From: Turritopsis dohrnii
Taxonomy: Eukaryota > Cnidaria > Hydrozoa > Anthoathecata > Oceaniidae
Assembly (NCBI GenBank): GCA_027922465.2
Contig: BQMF02000197.1
Span: forward strand, 186,001-250,000
Length of the DNA stretch: 64,000 nt
Direction of reading: 5' to 3'
Shown here: positions 23,303-35,493 of the stretch, piece after piece
Layout of the letters: the number at the start of each line of letters is the position of its first letter
Position numbering within the stretch: position 1 is the first letter of the stretch
Notes under the pieces: generated by a model
Told to the model about the DNA's origin: nothing
The model's input: only the letters and a program-made list of their open reading frames with translations
Database searches by the model: none
Made by a program: the position numbers and the translations under genes

Positions 23303-25789
23303 CGCTTAAGAAGAGTTAACTACATTATAAAATGAACGACATTTGGACTATTGAATACCGATAAACCAACATATGAGTGTCAATGGAACGTTCAAAAAGA
23401 AATAGTTCCGACTATCCGATGATTGCTACTTCGAATGGATCGGTGAAATACCATGACAAATTATGAGATTCGGTGTCTTTTGTCGGAATGGCATATGTTG
23501 GGATCACCTATTTCCGGAAAGTCCTGTTTGACGATGTAAAGTTAACACGAAACATTGTTTACTTATGCTGAAAAATTGTATGGAATATTCAAGGTTCAAT
23601 ATGTTTAAGAAAAACACTCCTATTGTGAAAAACTCATTTCTGACTTTATAATTTTGTTACCCATGCTTAAAACATTGTTTGCTAAACAACCAATTTCTTA
23701 AAGGCCGCCCCATTCCCATCTCCTTTCAACTATACACGTGTACAAATAAAAGCATAAAAGTTATGCTAAGCTATTTCACTTAAGGAATGCTTCTGTAAGC
23801 ATTACGTTGATTTGATCCATAGGGTATTTCAACATATACACAATCAATGGATTAATTGAATTATTTTGGATTCATAATTTGTTACTTCCCTTTGTAGGAG
23901 TCGTTGAAACTTCTTTAGTATACAACCCTTATTGAACCACCATTTGGTTTTCTAGATCTTCTACGAATTTACGAACTATTCACTATACAAGGTTTCAATA
24001 TATGTAAAAGATAACATTGACTTAGAAATTTATAATAATAACTCAGAATTTAAAAGACATATATTGAAACCACGGTGCGGCAATGTTTTGCATTATTTTC
24101 TAATGCAACATTATTTTCTATTACAGTTCTCTCGAACAAAAAATATATAAAGTTTAACTAGAATTTGAATAATTGTGCAAAAAAAAAATGTTCTCCAGAA
24201 GAGACCCTGGGTTTGGAGTTGAGATCGTGCTGGTAAATCAAAATGGCGGATGGTTGGTAGAAACAAAAAAATGTGTATTCAGTTTTTTAGAAATTATGAA
24301 ATTGATAAACAGTTTTGTATCTGAGATATTTTAACCAATATTAGCAATTAATTAGAATTTATTTTCATCAATGTTGTGGCAACCACGTAACTAAAAACAA
24401 AGCCAACTTATATCTGTTGTCATGGAAACGTGCTAGTCGCAATAATAATAAATCTCACCAATCACCATCGTGTGTTTAATCGCTAGACTCAATTTTTTAA
24501 AACGAATACCGCTTCCGTTTGATATGCCATGCCTGGTGATATTCTCGCTATTAGCCAAATTCAAATAAACCCATCATTTTGCACGGTTCTTCCTGAATTG
24601 ATGTGGCGATTCCCTCGCCTATGGTTTCATTTAAACAGAACATGATTTTTTTTAAGGAATTTGGGTAAAAGAAATTTTGAGGGACTGATTTGATTCTTCC
24701 ACAACGCCGGTAACAATACTTTAATCAATCTGCACTGAATTTTCGCATGTCTTTACTGGATAAAAAAAAAGGGTTTTTTGAGTTTGAAAAGGGAAATTGT
24801 GAAGAGATTGAAGACAGTAACATTGAACATTGGATTGGTTACGAAAAAAATAATCCTATCATAGTAAGTTAAATCCCGCTTTACAGTTCTGAACCGTGTT
24901 TTCACACCTGGTATTCTTTCTGAAGGCAGAGTATCATTGACACGTGTTTCGTTCGAATACCACCGATAAAAATGATAAATGAGCCACCTGTTAAACGTTG
25001 AATAAAATTCTCACACTAGAGAAAACAACTAACATAAAGTTGTTTGTGGATTTTAGGTGAGCATTTTCCTATAATCTCTCACAGTTTCCACCTTTCAAAA
25101 GACTAAATTAAAGGAATTTATTAATTCTAAGAAAAAGCCATGACAGTCAAAAGCAGAAAATCGAAACTGAAAGAATTATTCATTGTTTTAGATGGTTGTT
25201 AGGGAGGCATTAGGCATGTTAGACTTTTTCATAAAAACTGAAGAAACAAATTGAGATGATTCGTGGAAATCGGAAATCGTTCTCATCAAGGAAAGTTGAA
25301 TCATCAAGTAAATTCTATTGAACTAAGCGTACCGGCTGTAACTAAAATGATTTGTGTTTCGATATCGTGCTGATAGCAATTATCAAGTTTAATTTTTACT
25401 TTGACGTTTGATAAAAGAGATCTTGTAATGCCATATTACTCTAAAATTGACCTTCTAATAGATACGTATAGTGCAAAAATTAAATTTGTGTTTTAATGCC
25501 TAATTCTTAATGCGATAGGATTCAAAACTTAAATATCGGTATGCATTTAAAATGCAGTACTCTTAAGATAAGCAACTTTCTAGGGGGTTTTCATAAAAAA
25601 TCATAAAACATAATGAGAATTACGTTATAACGTTAAAAAGAAACAAATGAAATAATAATAAAAATTGGTTGGAGTAACGTTATTAAAAAAAGTTTTACAT
25701 CATTGAAAGTCTTCGTTTTACATGAAAATGTATATGTTGTTCTTCTCTTTACAAGAACACTTTTATGGACATACTGGAAAAACCGGTAC
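23303..25789. other. No gene seen
   Basis: AT-rich spacer without supported coding or RNA features. Confidence 0.4.
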
Positions 25790-25887
25790 CTGTAAGTGGC
25801 ACCAAGTATAGCACTAAGCAGAGCTCCTGGATAGCTATCCCTAATTAACAAGAAAGCCAGACCCTGTATCGTATTAATGGAAAACAT
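25790..25887 (-). CDS. Possible single internal exon of a membrane protein
   Basis: Between a GTTCCAG acceptor and an ACAG|GTACC donor lies a 98-bp open stretch. It encodes a short polar start then hydrophobic segments (TIQGLAFLLIRDS and GALLSAILGATY). The composition and splice sites look like a real exon, but no partner exons were found. Confidence 0.3.
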
Positions 25888-27034
25888 CTGGAACATAGCA
25901 ATATTTAATCAAATATTAAAACAAAACACTAAAGCGATAATCCAAGATGTATTTGGGGGTAGTTTTCGAGGGTTTTACAAATCAAGTATTCACAAGAACT
26001 TCCATGCTATTCAAATAGCTTATAACATAGTGAAGCTAACTGAAAATACTGCAACATTAGATGGCTCTCGAACTGTTGATTGTGGTAAGAAAAAGGTTCA
26101 ATGCTTAGGAAAAATAAGAAAGCAACCGTTAACTACGTCTTTTTACATTGTTGAATTGATTACCGTTCTTGTCAGTTAGTCTAGCAAGATAAGATGATAC
26201 AATGGCTCAGAAAACAACAACAAAGCTTAGACCGCAATCTTTAATGACGTCATCTTGTTAGATTAGCCTATAATCTCCTAACAATCTCCTGTTGCAGGCT
26301 TTGCAATTGATTCTTAAAAAATATCTATTATAAAAGTTACTCGGCAAATGGAAGAAGACGAGAATAGGATATCATCTAATTTGCCAGGTGGAAATGTGTA
26401 AAGTTAATTTAATATATAAAATATAGCTTAAAAACTAAATACAACCTCCAAATAGTAGGTAGAAGCAAGCTTTCTGATGTCACATCATGAATAAATTAGA
26501 AGAAGTCAGTCAGCTGGTAATTCTTGTTTCGAAGTATTCACAAGAAACAGCATCCAGGCAACATTTGCAGAGGAGAATTTGGGAGTAGAAATGAAAAACG
26601 TGTGGATAGCATTTGTGATTGAAAAGGGATTTTAATGCATTATCTATCCTCCAATGCATGCTCTGTCGTGGATCTGTGTCATAAATATGCGAATATACAA
26701 GCAAAAAATGGCACAAAAATGTTTAAAATTAAACTTACGCAATGAAAAATAACATAGCTGAGCATAAAGGTTGTTTACACCGCATTTTATAGCGTTATGG
26801 TTTCGGCTGTTTCAGCGTTATGGTTTCAGTGTAGCAGTAACGTGCGGTAAGACGTCTAATTAAAACTTCACAAAGGTAAAAAAAAAATATATAAAAACAA
26901 TATCTAAAGAATATTCTTTCCGTGATATAAGCACGATAATTAAGCTATAAAAACAGAAGTTATTTATCGAGACTGCTTGTTCAAGTTGATTCTGCGCCCT
27001 ATTACTAATTTCAGTCAATTCCATCTGCGTCCCA

Positions 27035-27385
27035 TTACCAATTGTCCAGCCAACTCTTTTTTGTCATACAGAAACTGAAACAAGAGAAATATTTGCAGAT
27101 ATCAAGTATTGTACTTTTCTCTGTCCTCTGATCGTTTTGAAAACTCCTCCTAGTCGATTCTTTTTCGATACTTTGTCTTTTCGTAAAATCTTTCCTAACG
27201 AAGCAAGTTTTGGAGTTTGATCTATGTTGGTTATCTTGAGGTGAACTGCCTTTGCGTTTCTCTTTGAAGTAATCTTTCTCGAAGTTCAGATCGTGGTTGA
27301 TCCTCTTAAAAGCATGCTGCTCGCAGGAGGCACTTACACTTCTACTTTTACCGATTAAGTTTTTTGAACTGTTTTTAGTCGGCAT
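27035..27385 (-). CDS. Small basic protein A, paralogue of the neighbour at 28.1 kb
   Basis: ATG at 27385 (ATCGACATG) gives 116 residues. It is Lys/Ser/Arg-rich and includes QHAFKRINHDLNFEKDYF. It ends in a cysteine/aromatic stretch (CKYFSCFSFC) before a short basic tail. Both the central motif and the C-terminal stretch recur in the neighbouring ORF. No signal peptide. The tail could be lipid-modified or an amphipathic membrane anchor; this is inference. Single exon. Family not recognised. Confidence 0.55.
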   Translation of the reverse strand: MPTKNSSKNLIGKSRSVSASCEQHAFKRINHDLNFEKDYFKEKRKGSSPQDNQHRSNSKTCFVRKDFTKRQSIEKESTRRSFQNDQRTEKSTILDICKYFSCFSFCMTKKSWLDNW

Positions 27386-28093
27386 GTCGATTTTACAAAA
27401 TAAATTATCATTTCCATTTATAAAACCTTTCTTCTGAGTGAAAACGTAAATCGCTGTTATGGGGTTTCTACAACAACGTGTAATTGTAAAAAAAATATCA
27501 ATTCCCATTAAAAAATCTAATGACAGTCCATCACAATAAAATTAGTTTTTAAAAGTTTTTTTCTCCAGTAAACAAGGGAAGCCATTAAGTTTTTTAAGTG
27601 AGCAATTTCCAAGGGAAAAGTCGACAATATACCATGATCGTTACATCCTTATCTCAATCACATCTGCACTCATCCATGTCGACATATAAACAGGTAACGA
27701 TAGGGTTTATCATAACAAGATATGATATGATAACGGGTCTATCTATCTCTTTTTGCGTCGTGCGTGAGAGCAATTTGACATCATTGTACTCCATCGATAA
27801 ACACAGGAAGGTAATAGGGCGATGTACGGCCGAATCTTAAATACTAAAGCAAATAAAATAAGAACTTTGATCCGTTGATTAAGCCGCAATTCTAAAAAAC
27901 GAAAGGTCATTGGAACAGGATAATGCCAATACAAGTTGGTGTTACGCTTGGATGTTGTTTTCAAGACGAGGTGGAAACAAAATAAGCCTTCGTTTTCAGT
28001 GAATTTTAAAGCCATTGTTTTATGTGTCGCCATTTCTCGTTGACATCGTATATTAAACACTTTATCTTTAATAACTGTCTTTATCACCATATG

Positions 28094-28402
28094 TCAATTG
28101 AGTTTTTTACAGAGGGTCAGGCAGGACAAATATTTCATAAATCTATAAACCATTTTTTCATCTTCAGATCTTTGATTTGGAGATCCTGTTTCGTTAATCT
28201 CTTCTAAGCTACCGCATTCCTCTTTTTCCATCGTTTGCGCGGATATGCTCTTCCTCGGTGATGTCACTTTCGATTGAACATATTTTTCTTCAAACTCAAG
28301 TTCTGTGTTTATTCTCTTAAAAGCATGCTGCTTCAATGTTGTACTAACTTTTCTAGTTCTGCCGCTGTTACGACGAGCAGCATCGACTCCTGTGGCATTC
28401 AT
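28094..28402 (-). CDS. Small basic protein B, tandem paralogue of protein A
   Basis: First ATG at 28402 gives 102 residues. It shares with protein A the motif QHAFKRIN followed by L-x-FE-x2-Y, the preceding RKVST/RSVSA word, and the C-terminal (Y)-x-SC-x3-C pattern (MKYLSCLTLC). The middle is Ser/Lys then acidic. Same strand, about 0.7 kb upstream of protein A, so a tandem duplication. The constraint on two separated motifs argues that both are genuine proteins. Confidence 0.55.
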   Translation of the reverse strand: MNATGVDAARRNSGRTRKVSTTLKQHAFKRINTELEFEEKYVQSKVTSPRKSISAQTMEKEECGSLEEINETGSPNQRSEDEKMVYRFMKYLSCLTLCKKLN

Positions 28403-28670
28403 TTTTTTGCGCAAGATAACAATATCTTCGACTAAGTTCCTTCAATTATAAGAGAACATAGACATAGAGGACATAGAATTATAGTTGTTGAATTGTATGA
28501 ATCAGCTTTTAAAACTTATTAATTTGATGATTAAATCTTTGTCGCAGGCATTCTTAGAAAATCAAGGATCTTAATAGTTTTCATGTTTTTGATTATTGAC
28601 TATTGTCGATGCAATTAGCCGTACAAGTGTAAGCTTTGTCATCAGTTGCCCCCCGTCATGTGTCGTCTCT

Positions 28671-28784
28671 TTAAGCCTGGTTCAGACCTGGCGATAACAA
28701 TTACAACGATTAAAAAAAGATCAGGACAACTACGACGTATATGAGTAGTCGATTACGATTACGTCAGGTCTGAACCAGGCTTAA
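28671..28784. mobile_element. 114-bp MITE with TTAA flanks
   Basis: TTAAGCCTGGTTCAGACCTG at the left is exactly mirrored at the right. TTAA at both ends suggests a piggyBac- or Kolobok-type target duplication. A similar but diverged start (TTAAGTCCGGTTCACACTGA) occurs at about 32524. Confidence 0.8.
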
Positions 28785-28863
28785 ACAAGGCGAAAGTTCG
28801 ACCGTCTAAACTACCTCATAGCTATGTAGAAAGTTATAATTAAAAAAAAGTGCATTTCATCAA

Positions 28864-29281
28864 CTACAAACTACCTGAATACTTTCTTAATACTTTGAAT
28901 GATAGCTTTACTTCGCATTGTGAATCTCCAGTGACATTTATTTTAGTTTTATGATGTGATGATTGAATCCAAATTAGGAGGTCACGTATAGTTATACCCT
29001 TCCCGAAATCATCTTTTATACGCCATGTTCCTGCTATGGTAGCAGCTAAAGCGAGAATTTTAAGGGCCAATTCGGGCATACAGTTTGATAAGGTACTCAC
29101 TCACAAGCAAGAGCACATCATCAAGGTGAGGACGAATTTTGGTTGTGAGGATGGATATACGGAACCAAAAAAAGTTTAAGCTTCTTGTTACTCTCTTTCT
29201 TACCGAAAGCGAAAACCGTATCAAAATACCTTTGGATTTCAATTTCTACCACTCCTTCGGTGATATAACCTTTAGAGTCTG
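28864..29281 (-). CDS. Possible exons of an unknown gene
   Basis: 29281-29209 is bounded by TTTTGCAG and G|GTAAGA and encodes a strand-rich segment (DSKGYITEGVVEIEIQ). About 29097-28864 is open and encodes ALKILALAATIAGTWR, then FGKGITIRDLLIWIQ, ending TAG. The acceptor for the second piece is not clear. The first piece vaguely resembles a late strand of MATH domains. Weak support. Confidence 0.25.
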
Positions 29282-29289
29282 CAAAATTC

Positions 29290-31100
29290 TCTTAACGAAA
29301 ATATGTAAACTGTAATGAACGTCAGCAAGATAGGAATTTACAAAATACAAAAGATATCAAAACATTCAATCAAGTAAATAGTTTTTGAAAAAATGGATCG
29401 AATAAAAAATGATAAAAATACTATATTACAAATAAGAAGATTTCAGTTACTTCTAATACGAAGTTTTGTTTTGAAAGCTATTGTTATGTGGTGAATGTCT
29501 CGAACTTCAAAAAACATATGCAGCTAATAAGGGAGAAGCTTCAGTGGAAACAGGTCTTAATTTAAGCTTTAATTCTAACGTTAAACATTTAAACCAACTA
29601 TTATTGTTTGTTGTATGAATATTTTGTTGACTTGTGTGTTGACTTTGTGTGCAGTATTTCGAATGGATTTTTAGTATTAATCATATTTATTTATTTATAT
29701 TTTTTCGAAGAAGAAACATTGTATACATGGTTACAGCTCACAGAAGTATATTTTATTGTTGTTCTTAATTAAAACCTTGTTTACACTCGCACACCGATAA
29801 AATGACAACAATTTTTAAGCATCAAAACTTTAGGGTATTTGTTTTATTATTTGTTTTATGTCGGACGGACAAATCAATACTTAGGGCTATATAAAAAAAC
29901 AGCACGTTTATGATACAATATCAAGCAAACGTTTTTCGAAAGTATACTATAGAATAGAATTTACAAAATTCCAAAACATGATTTCTACAAGGATGATAGT
30001 CAAAAAATATTGAAACAAACAGTTATCGTGTCAGATGGACAAAATGCTTATACTTTTGTAACAGACCCTTTATGGTGTAAACCCTGTAAAATTTGTTTGG
30101 GTGGTAGACTCTATCCACATTTGCCTAGTTCCTTCAAACATTACTTAATATTACCAAACTGCAAATTTCGTACGATGAGTTAATTTTGCAATACTACTGC
30201 CGCTGTGGTGTGGTCCATGTTATCTTTAAAGTAGAAATTTTAGAAAATTGGATCTTACAATAAAGCGATAGAATTATAGACGTTCAATAGATTATTACCG
30301 ATAGCAAAAGCGATGGGCTTTGCCATCTTCAGTGGACAAGATGTAATTATTCACTACCACCTTCAGTTTCGCTTTAAAAGCGATAGAAATGAAAAGTTTG
30401 CTTTTAAAATAGGGACTTCATCGCAATGGATTAAAGGAATGCTGACTGTGACTGACATCAACAGAAAATGTTTGATTGGCTATGCAACAGCCAATTGTCG
30501 AATTGATCAGCTTTTCAAGCTCTAACATTCATAGTTCTTTGGTATCTAAGTGCTCGACTTTTTTTGGTTTATCACCATAGCAACTAGCTATGGCTGCCAT
30601 ACTTTTTGTTGTTTGTTGTTTTTGTTCTCCTTACTTTTATCAAAGTGACTTAATGTATCATCAAACCTACTCCTTCTTACTATCCACTTTCACAAAAATA
30701 TCAAATAAAAGTTATGGGCGGTACTTTAGGTGTTCATATCATTACACTGACACAATGGCGTTAAAATTTATAATGATAGAACTTATATGATAAATCGGTA
30801 TTGGGCGTGTACAAAGCTTTACTATTGTCTTTCTGATTGGCTCCCAACACGGAATTGTGCATGGTACAACTCCAATAGATAGAGAAATGATCATGTGTGA
30901 AGCATATTGCGTAACTGTAAAATGTAGCGTCGCAACTAGTTAATGACGTATTTGCTAGGCGCAAATCAGCTTAAATGCAGTCATTAAGATATTTAATGAT
31001 AAACTGAAAATGTATCCCTGGTTTCCCACTTAAAAGTTTCTTGTTTATAAAAAAACATTTGTCATAATAATGTTATAAGTGAACTGAGTATTTTTAATAA
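29290..31100. other. No gene seen
   Basis: AT-rich spacer without supported features. Confidence 0.4.
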
Positions 31101-31102
31101 AC

Positions 31103-31399
31103 ATGGTTGATAAATTTTCCAGGAGGAGCTATTCAGAAAGTGATGCGTCCGCTATAAGTTATCCACATGCAAGTCACAACAGCAGCAAGTTGTCGATAGC
31201 CAGAGAAAAAATTTTACGTCGCATTGTCACTGAAGATATATTAGCAGCAAAATTTGACCAAAAACTTGTGCATGTCAATCGAAAGGGCGAATCGTTGACG
31301 AAAGCATTTGTCGACATGACCGTAAAGAGTCAGAAGCAATCATCAATGGCAATTACAACCAATGAGAAAGAATTACTGAAAAGGATTGGATGTTTATAA
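31103..31399 (+). CDS. Small basic protein, unknown
   Basis: ATG at 31103 (AAACATGG, good context) opens 98 residues ending TAA. Ser-rich N-terminus, then helical basic/acidic stretches (KLSIAREKILRRIVTEDILAAKF) and a C-terminal EKELLKRIG. The end pattern NE-x-LLKR(I/L) also closes the ORF at 23.0 kb, a weak hint of kinship. No membrane segment or signal peptide. Single exon. Family not recognised. Confidence 0.5.
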   Translation: MVDKFSRRSYSESDASAISYPHASHNSSKLSIAREKILRRIVTEDILAAKFDQKLVHVNRKGESLTKAFVDMTVKSQKQSSMAITTNEKELLKRIGCL

Positions 31400-31673
31400 T
31401 GATCTTTTCCACAAAATGAAAACGAAAGGAAAAACGAACAAATAGCTTTATAGTGTACAACTTTGAAATTGTAAATAATGCCTTGTATATATATACAAAC
31501 AACCTTGACTTTCACGATGTGGTTTGATGTTTTTCAATCATTTTTATCATTCCTTTGATAAGCGTTTCTACAGATGATCTGAATATGCCGGGCTTCTTCT
31601 TCGGGTTTCTTTGGTCCCGATAAGATATGATTGTATTTCTGTGTCCCTAGAGGGAATTGAAATAGTCGGCAAT

Positions 31674-31904
31674 ATGGATACCCGCAATTTCACGATTGGC
31701 TTTGCTGATAACATACTAGCTACATTAGATAGTATTAAGTTTAAAACAAATATGAATCTCAGTAAAATCCATGATTTAATGCATATAAAAATTTGCAAGT
31801 CATATGCGTTAACAGAGAGGTGTAGATTAGAATCAAAAGTTGCAGAGGAGAGTGATGTATCGCGTAAAATAGAAAAACGCGCAAGTGACTTAATCAACAC
31901 TTAA
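31674..31904 (+). CDS. Short ORF of 76 residues, unknown
   Basis: ATG at 31674 (AATATGG). Helical composition with many charged residues, no known motif. It lies 275 bp downstream of the previous small ORF on the same strand. It could equally be chance in AT-rich DNA. Confidence 0.3.
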   Translation: MDTRNFTIGFADNILATLDSIKFKTNMNLSKIHDLMHIKICKSYALTERCRLESKVAEESDVSRKIEKRASDLINT

Positions 31905-34348
31905 AAAGAAATATCTTAATCTTGGACGTAGCTGCTTATTTTGACTGACGCTTAATACACATGTTATTTGTGTTGCGATTGGGTCAATAGGTCATCTCTC
32001 AATATTTATTTCGTGAAAAGGCTACATGACTAACTTATTTTAATCTCTCTCCGTGTTTACAAAGCTAGGGTGATGTGCAATTAAAAAACAAAATAAAACA
32101 AAACTGAAAGAAAATTTGTGAATATTAAAACAGTAATGATTCAATTCAAGACATTTTATTGTTGTAATGTTGCCATGACATGATCACAAAGGACAAAAGA
32201 TAACTGAAAAAATCATATTTGGTAATTCGTTGTGAATGACTTTAATGGTGTTATTATCGATGTTAACAAGGTCATAGGTGATATAAAATGTATTTTCAAA
32301 GCATTAAGTAAGATGAAAAATGTGGGCAGTATGATTGGTTAAAGCAGGTAAAACATCTTCACTGAGTAAATCAAATTGGGAAATTTCCCTTTCCACCGCG
32401 ACATTTTGTACCTTTCAGATTAAAACCGTCTTATCATAGGAAAAAATAATCCAAAATGTTCCATTCTTTTGAGAAATAGCATTAAGAATGTAAAGTTCTG
32501 TAATGAAGATAGGTCTTTTATTTAAGTCCGGTTCACACTGAACGATACTAGTTACAATTCCATATCGTTAACGATATTTCATCGTCAATGTAAAAGGACT
32601 ATTAAAATGTTATCGTCATCGACTATCGATTGTATGAAAGACTTATTTTCCCGCAGAATTTATACATCTCCCGCAGAATCTATACATCTGCCGATTTTAA
32701 CCAGCTAAACGTCTTGGTTAACAGCTTTTAAAAATCGTCTGAATGAGCGAGGCATAGCATGAACCTTACTAACCCAAACGAATTTAACAAGGCTTACACC
32801 ACAAACAAGTTGTTGTTCAGAAATTAGTGGATGAACTGTATGCTAGTATTAAAGATTATGAAGAGTGTTACATTATATGTAGAGCTGAGGGTTGCACTAT
32901 GCTGATACGACTAGAAATAAAACAATTGGGAAAATTATCTTTAAAGGCATGTTCGTTTAAACATAAACTGATTCATCAAGTGATTTGAAATGTCATTGAA
33001 CAGAAATGAAGGTTATAGTTTGGGTATCCCGGTAACCCAAATTTTGAAATAATGAAAGCAAATAGCCTGACTACCAGGAAACATTAACGAAGACTTTTTT
33101 TTTTTAATTTCAGAAATTCTAAGGTTTTAGTTTAAGAAAGTCTGAATCATAGTTACACAATTATAGTATTCAGTTATTGTTCTTCCATCTTCTTGTAATT
33201 GTCTGTTTTCTATAGCTTTGCACCTATTGGAGCATCCATAAATTTGGTTACAATTTCATGAAGAAATCAACCCAAGATTGAAACTCGCATAGATAATGAC
33301 TATAAAATGAAAGGAGTTTTTAACCAATTGGAGAACCATTAAATAAATACTTTGGAACATGCGCAGTAAGCGCATGTGTAAATAAGATTTCTTTTGTTAG
33401 TACAATATTCTCAAGCTGAAATTTTTTGTAACGTGTAATACTGGACGGAAAAATGTTTTGAAATTTGAAAAACAAAACAAACTTGAAAACATTTTAAGCT
33501 ATGAGAATATGAATGAAAAGACATTAAGTCAAGTCTTTGCCAAAATGGCGGACGGAAGGCATCTGCGATCTATTTATTTTCCTTCATTTTAATTTTGTTT
33601 TTATTTGCACAACAAGAAACCATAGAACATGAGCAAGTTTTACTCTTCACTGTCAGACATTTTGTGAAATCAACGGTAGATTTTTCGATCGCGTTAAACA
33701 TAGTCTCAAAACTCTAAAAACTATAAATCACAGCCTAATAGATAAGTATAATGCAAGCATTCCGAATGATCAATAGGGAATCTGTTTAAAAACAGTGTTA
33801 TGACCTATTCAACAAGGAAGACTTTCTTTTAAAGATTTTAATTGCTTTTAGTTATCCTACTGTGGAATATTACATAGTTAAGTAATAAGAAACGTAAAAA
33901 AAGTGATTAAGAGAACAATAAAATTTATAGAAACAAGGCAAAACTTGAAACTTATGCAAGACATAAACAGAAATTTTGGAAAACCTTAATTATGGACCAA
34001 ATATTCAAACAATTTTCGCAAAAATTTGTGCATGATAATAATTTGATTTTAATTTTGTTTGGAACGAGCATGATTTAAATGATGAACAAAGGAGATAAAC
34101 AAACGGTTGACTCTCCTGTACTACCACTAAGGAAAACAAGAAGTGTACAATGTACAGGGAGTGCTCTTTTCTAATTAGGTTCGTCCCAGGCTATAGTTTA
34201 AATTTTGTGTTATGACCCGACATCCGCCTCGTTTCTATGTTAGTCATTATAGTCATATTTTACTGAATGTATCATTTAATTATATCATTTAATTATTTAA
34301 TTACTGCCTCTGTTATTCAAACCCACAGCAGAAAATTTAACACCAATT
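31905..34348. other. No gene seen
   Basis: AT-rich spacer. The only item is the decayed MITE-like start near 32524. Confidence 0.4.
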
Positions 34349-34574
34349 CGTTAGGTGAGAATTTTTTTTGTTCTATCTCCATTTTTGGAAAAAATGAGCC
34401 CCAATTGTTTTCAAGCTTTTCAGGATTATTATTTTTTTTCTCCGTGAGATTTTTCCAAAAACGGCGGTCTTATCTTGTTGGTTTCTTTAAGATTCAGTGA
34501 GGTTATGAAATTTAAAACTTTATTTTCTCATTTAAAAAAAATTGGAGATAGAACAAAATAATTCTCACCTAACG
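34349..34574. mobile_element. 226-bp MITE
   Basis: CGTTAGGTGAGAATT at the left and its inverse at the right, continuing through GTTCTATCTCC. ATT on each side may be a 3-bp target duplication. Confidence 0.7.
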
Positions 34575-35493
34575 ATTTTCGATAGTGGAAAGAAGTGTTG
34601 ATTACAATACAATGGCCGTAATACATAATAGAAAATAGAACTAGAATTGTGAATCTGTCTATTACACCATGGAGGTTTACACGAAGCAAGAGTCACGGGA
34701 ATAAAGTTACATTTACTCCTATATGTTCAGGTAACGGGAGAAACTAAAATTATTTTTTAATAATTCAATTTATTGTTGGCTCTAAATCAACGGCGTAGAG
34801 AAGAATTTCTAAAAATAATTAAGAAGAAAAACTTAAGAATGAAAAGCGCATGCGCCTGCCTGTTTTTAGTTTGTTTGTGTAATGCTGGGCAACCGAGTTC
34901 TTCTGTTGGTTTGTTGAAGAAATGATTGATTTTGATTGTGGTCGAGAGCGACCCGTACCATGTTACTTACGGTGTTGTGAATCCTGAATGCCCGTTATAA
35001 AAACACCTGTGCCATCTCCATTCACTGGATTTCAATAATTCATGTGAACTTCTTTAAAAAGTAAATGAGGGATGCGAAAAAATTAGGAAAAATAAACATA
35101 GTTAAAAACCTCCTGTAAAGTCTTCAAGCCGCTTGTAAAGCAAAACTTAAGGATCGATGAAAAATCATGATAAAAGTCAGACATGTTAATCAAAGAAAAA
35201 TTTAAATCTGGTTCTATTTCATGATGTAGATTTTCTTGATTTTCTTTAGTTTTGCCATTTTGAATAATTTATTATTAACTTTTAATGAAAAGCTCACTGT
35301 GTATATCATTTAACTGACGAATATATATTATTCGTTAAAAATTAACTAATTCATTCTTCATTTTCATTTATCTTTCAGCAGAAAGAGAGAAAAAAAAAAC
35401 TCGTTTGCGACACAACGACAAAAAAAAGAAGAGGGGTTCTAAAAAATCAATAAAAAGAAAAGATTTTTTTTTTCATTTTATAAGGAAAAGAAA

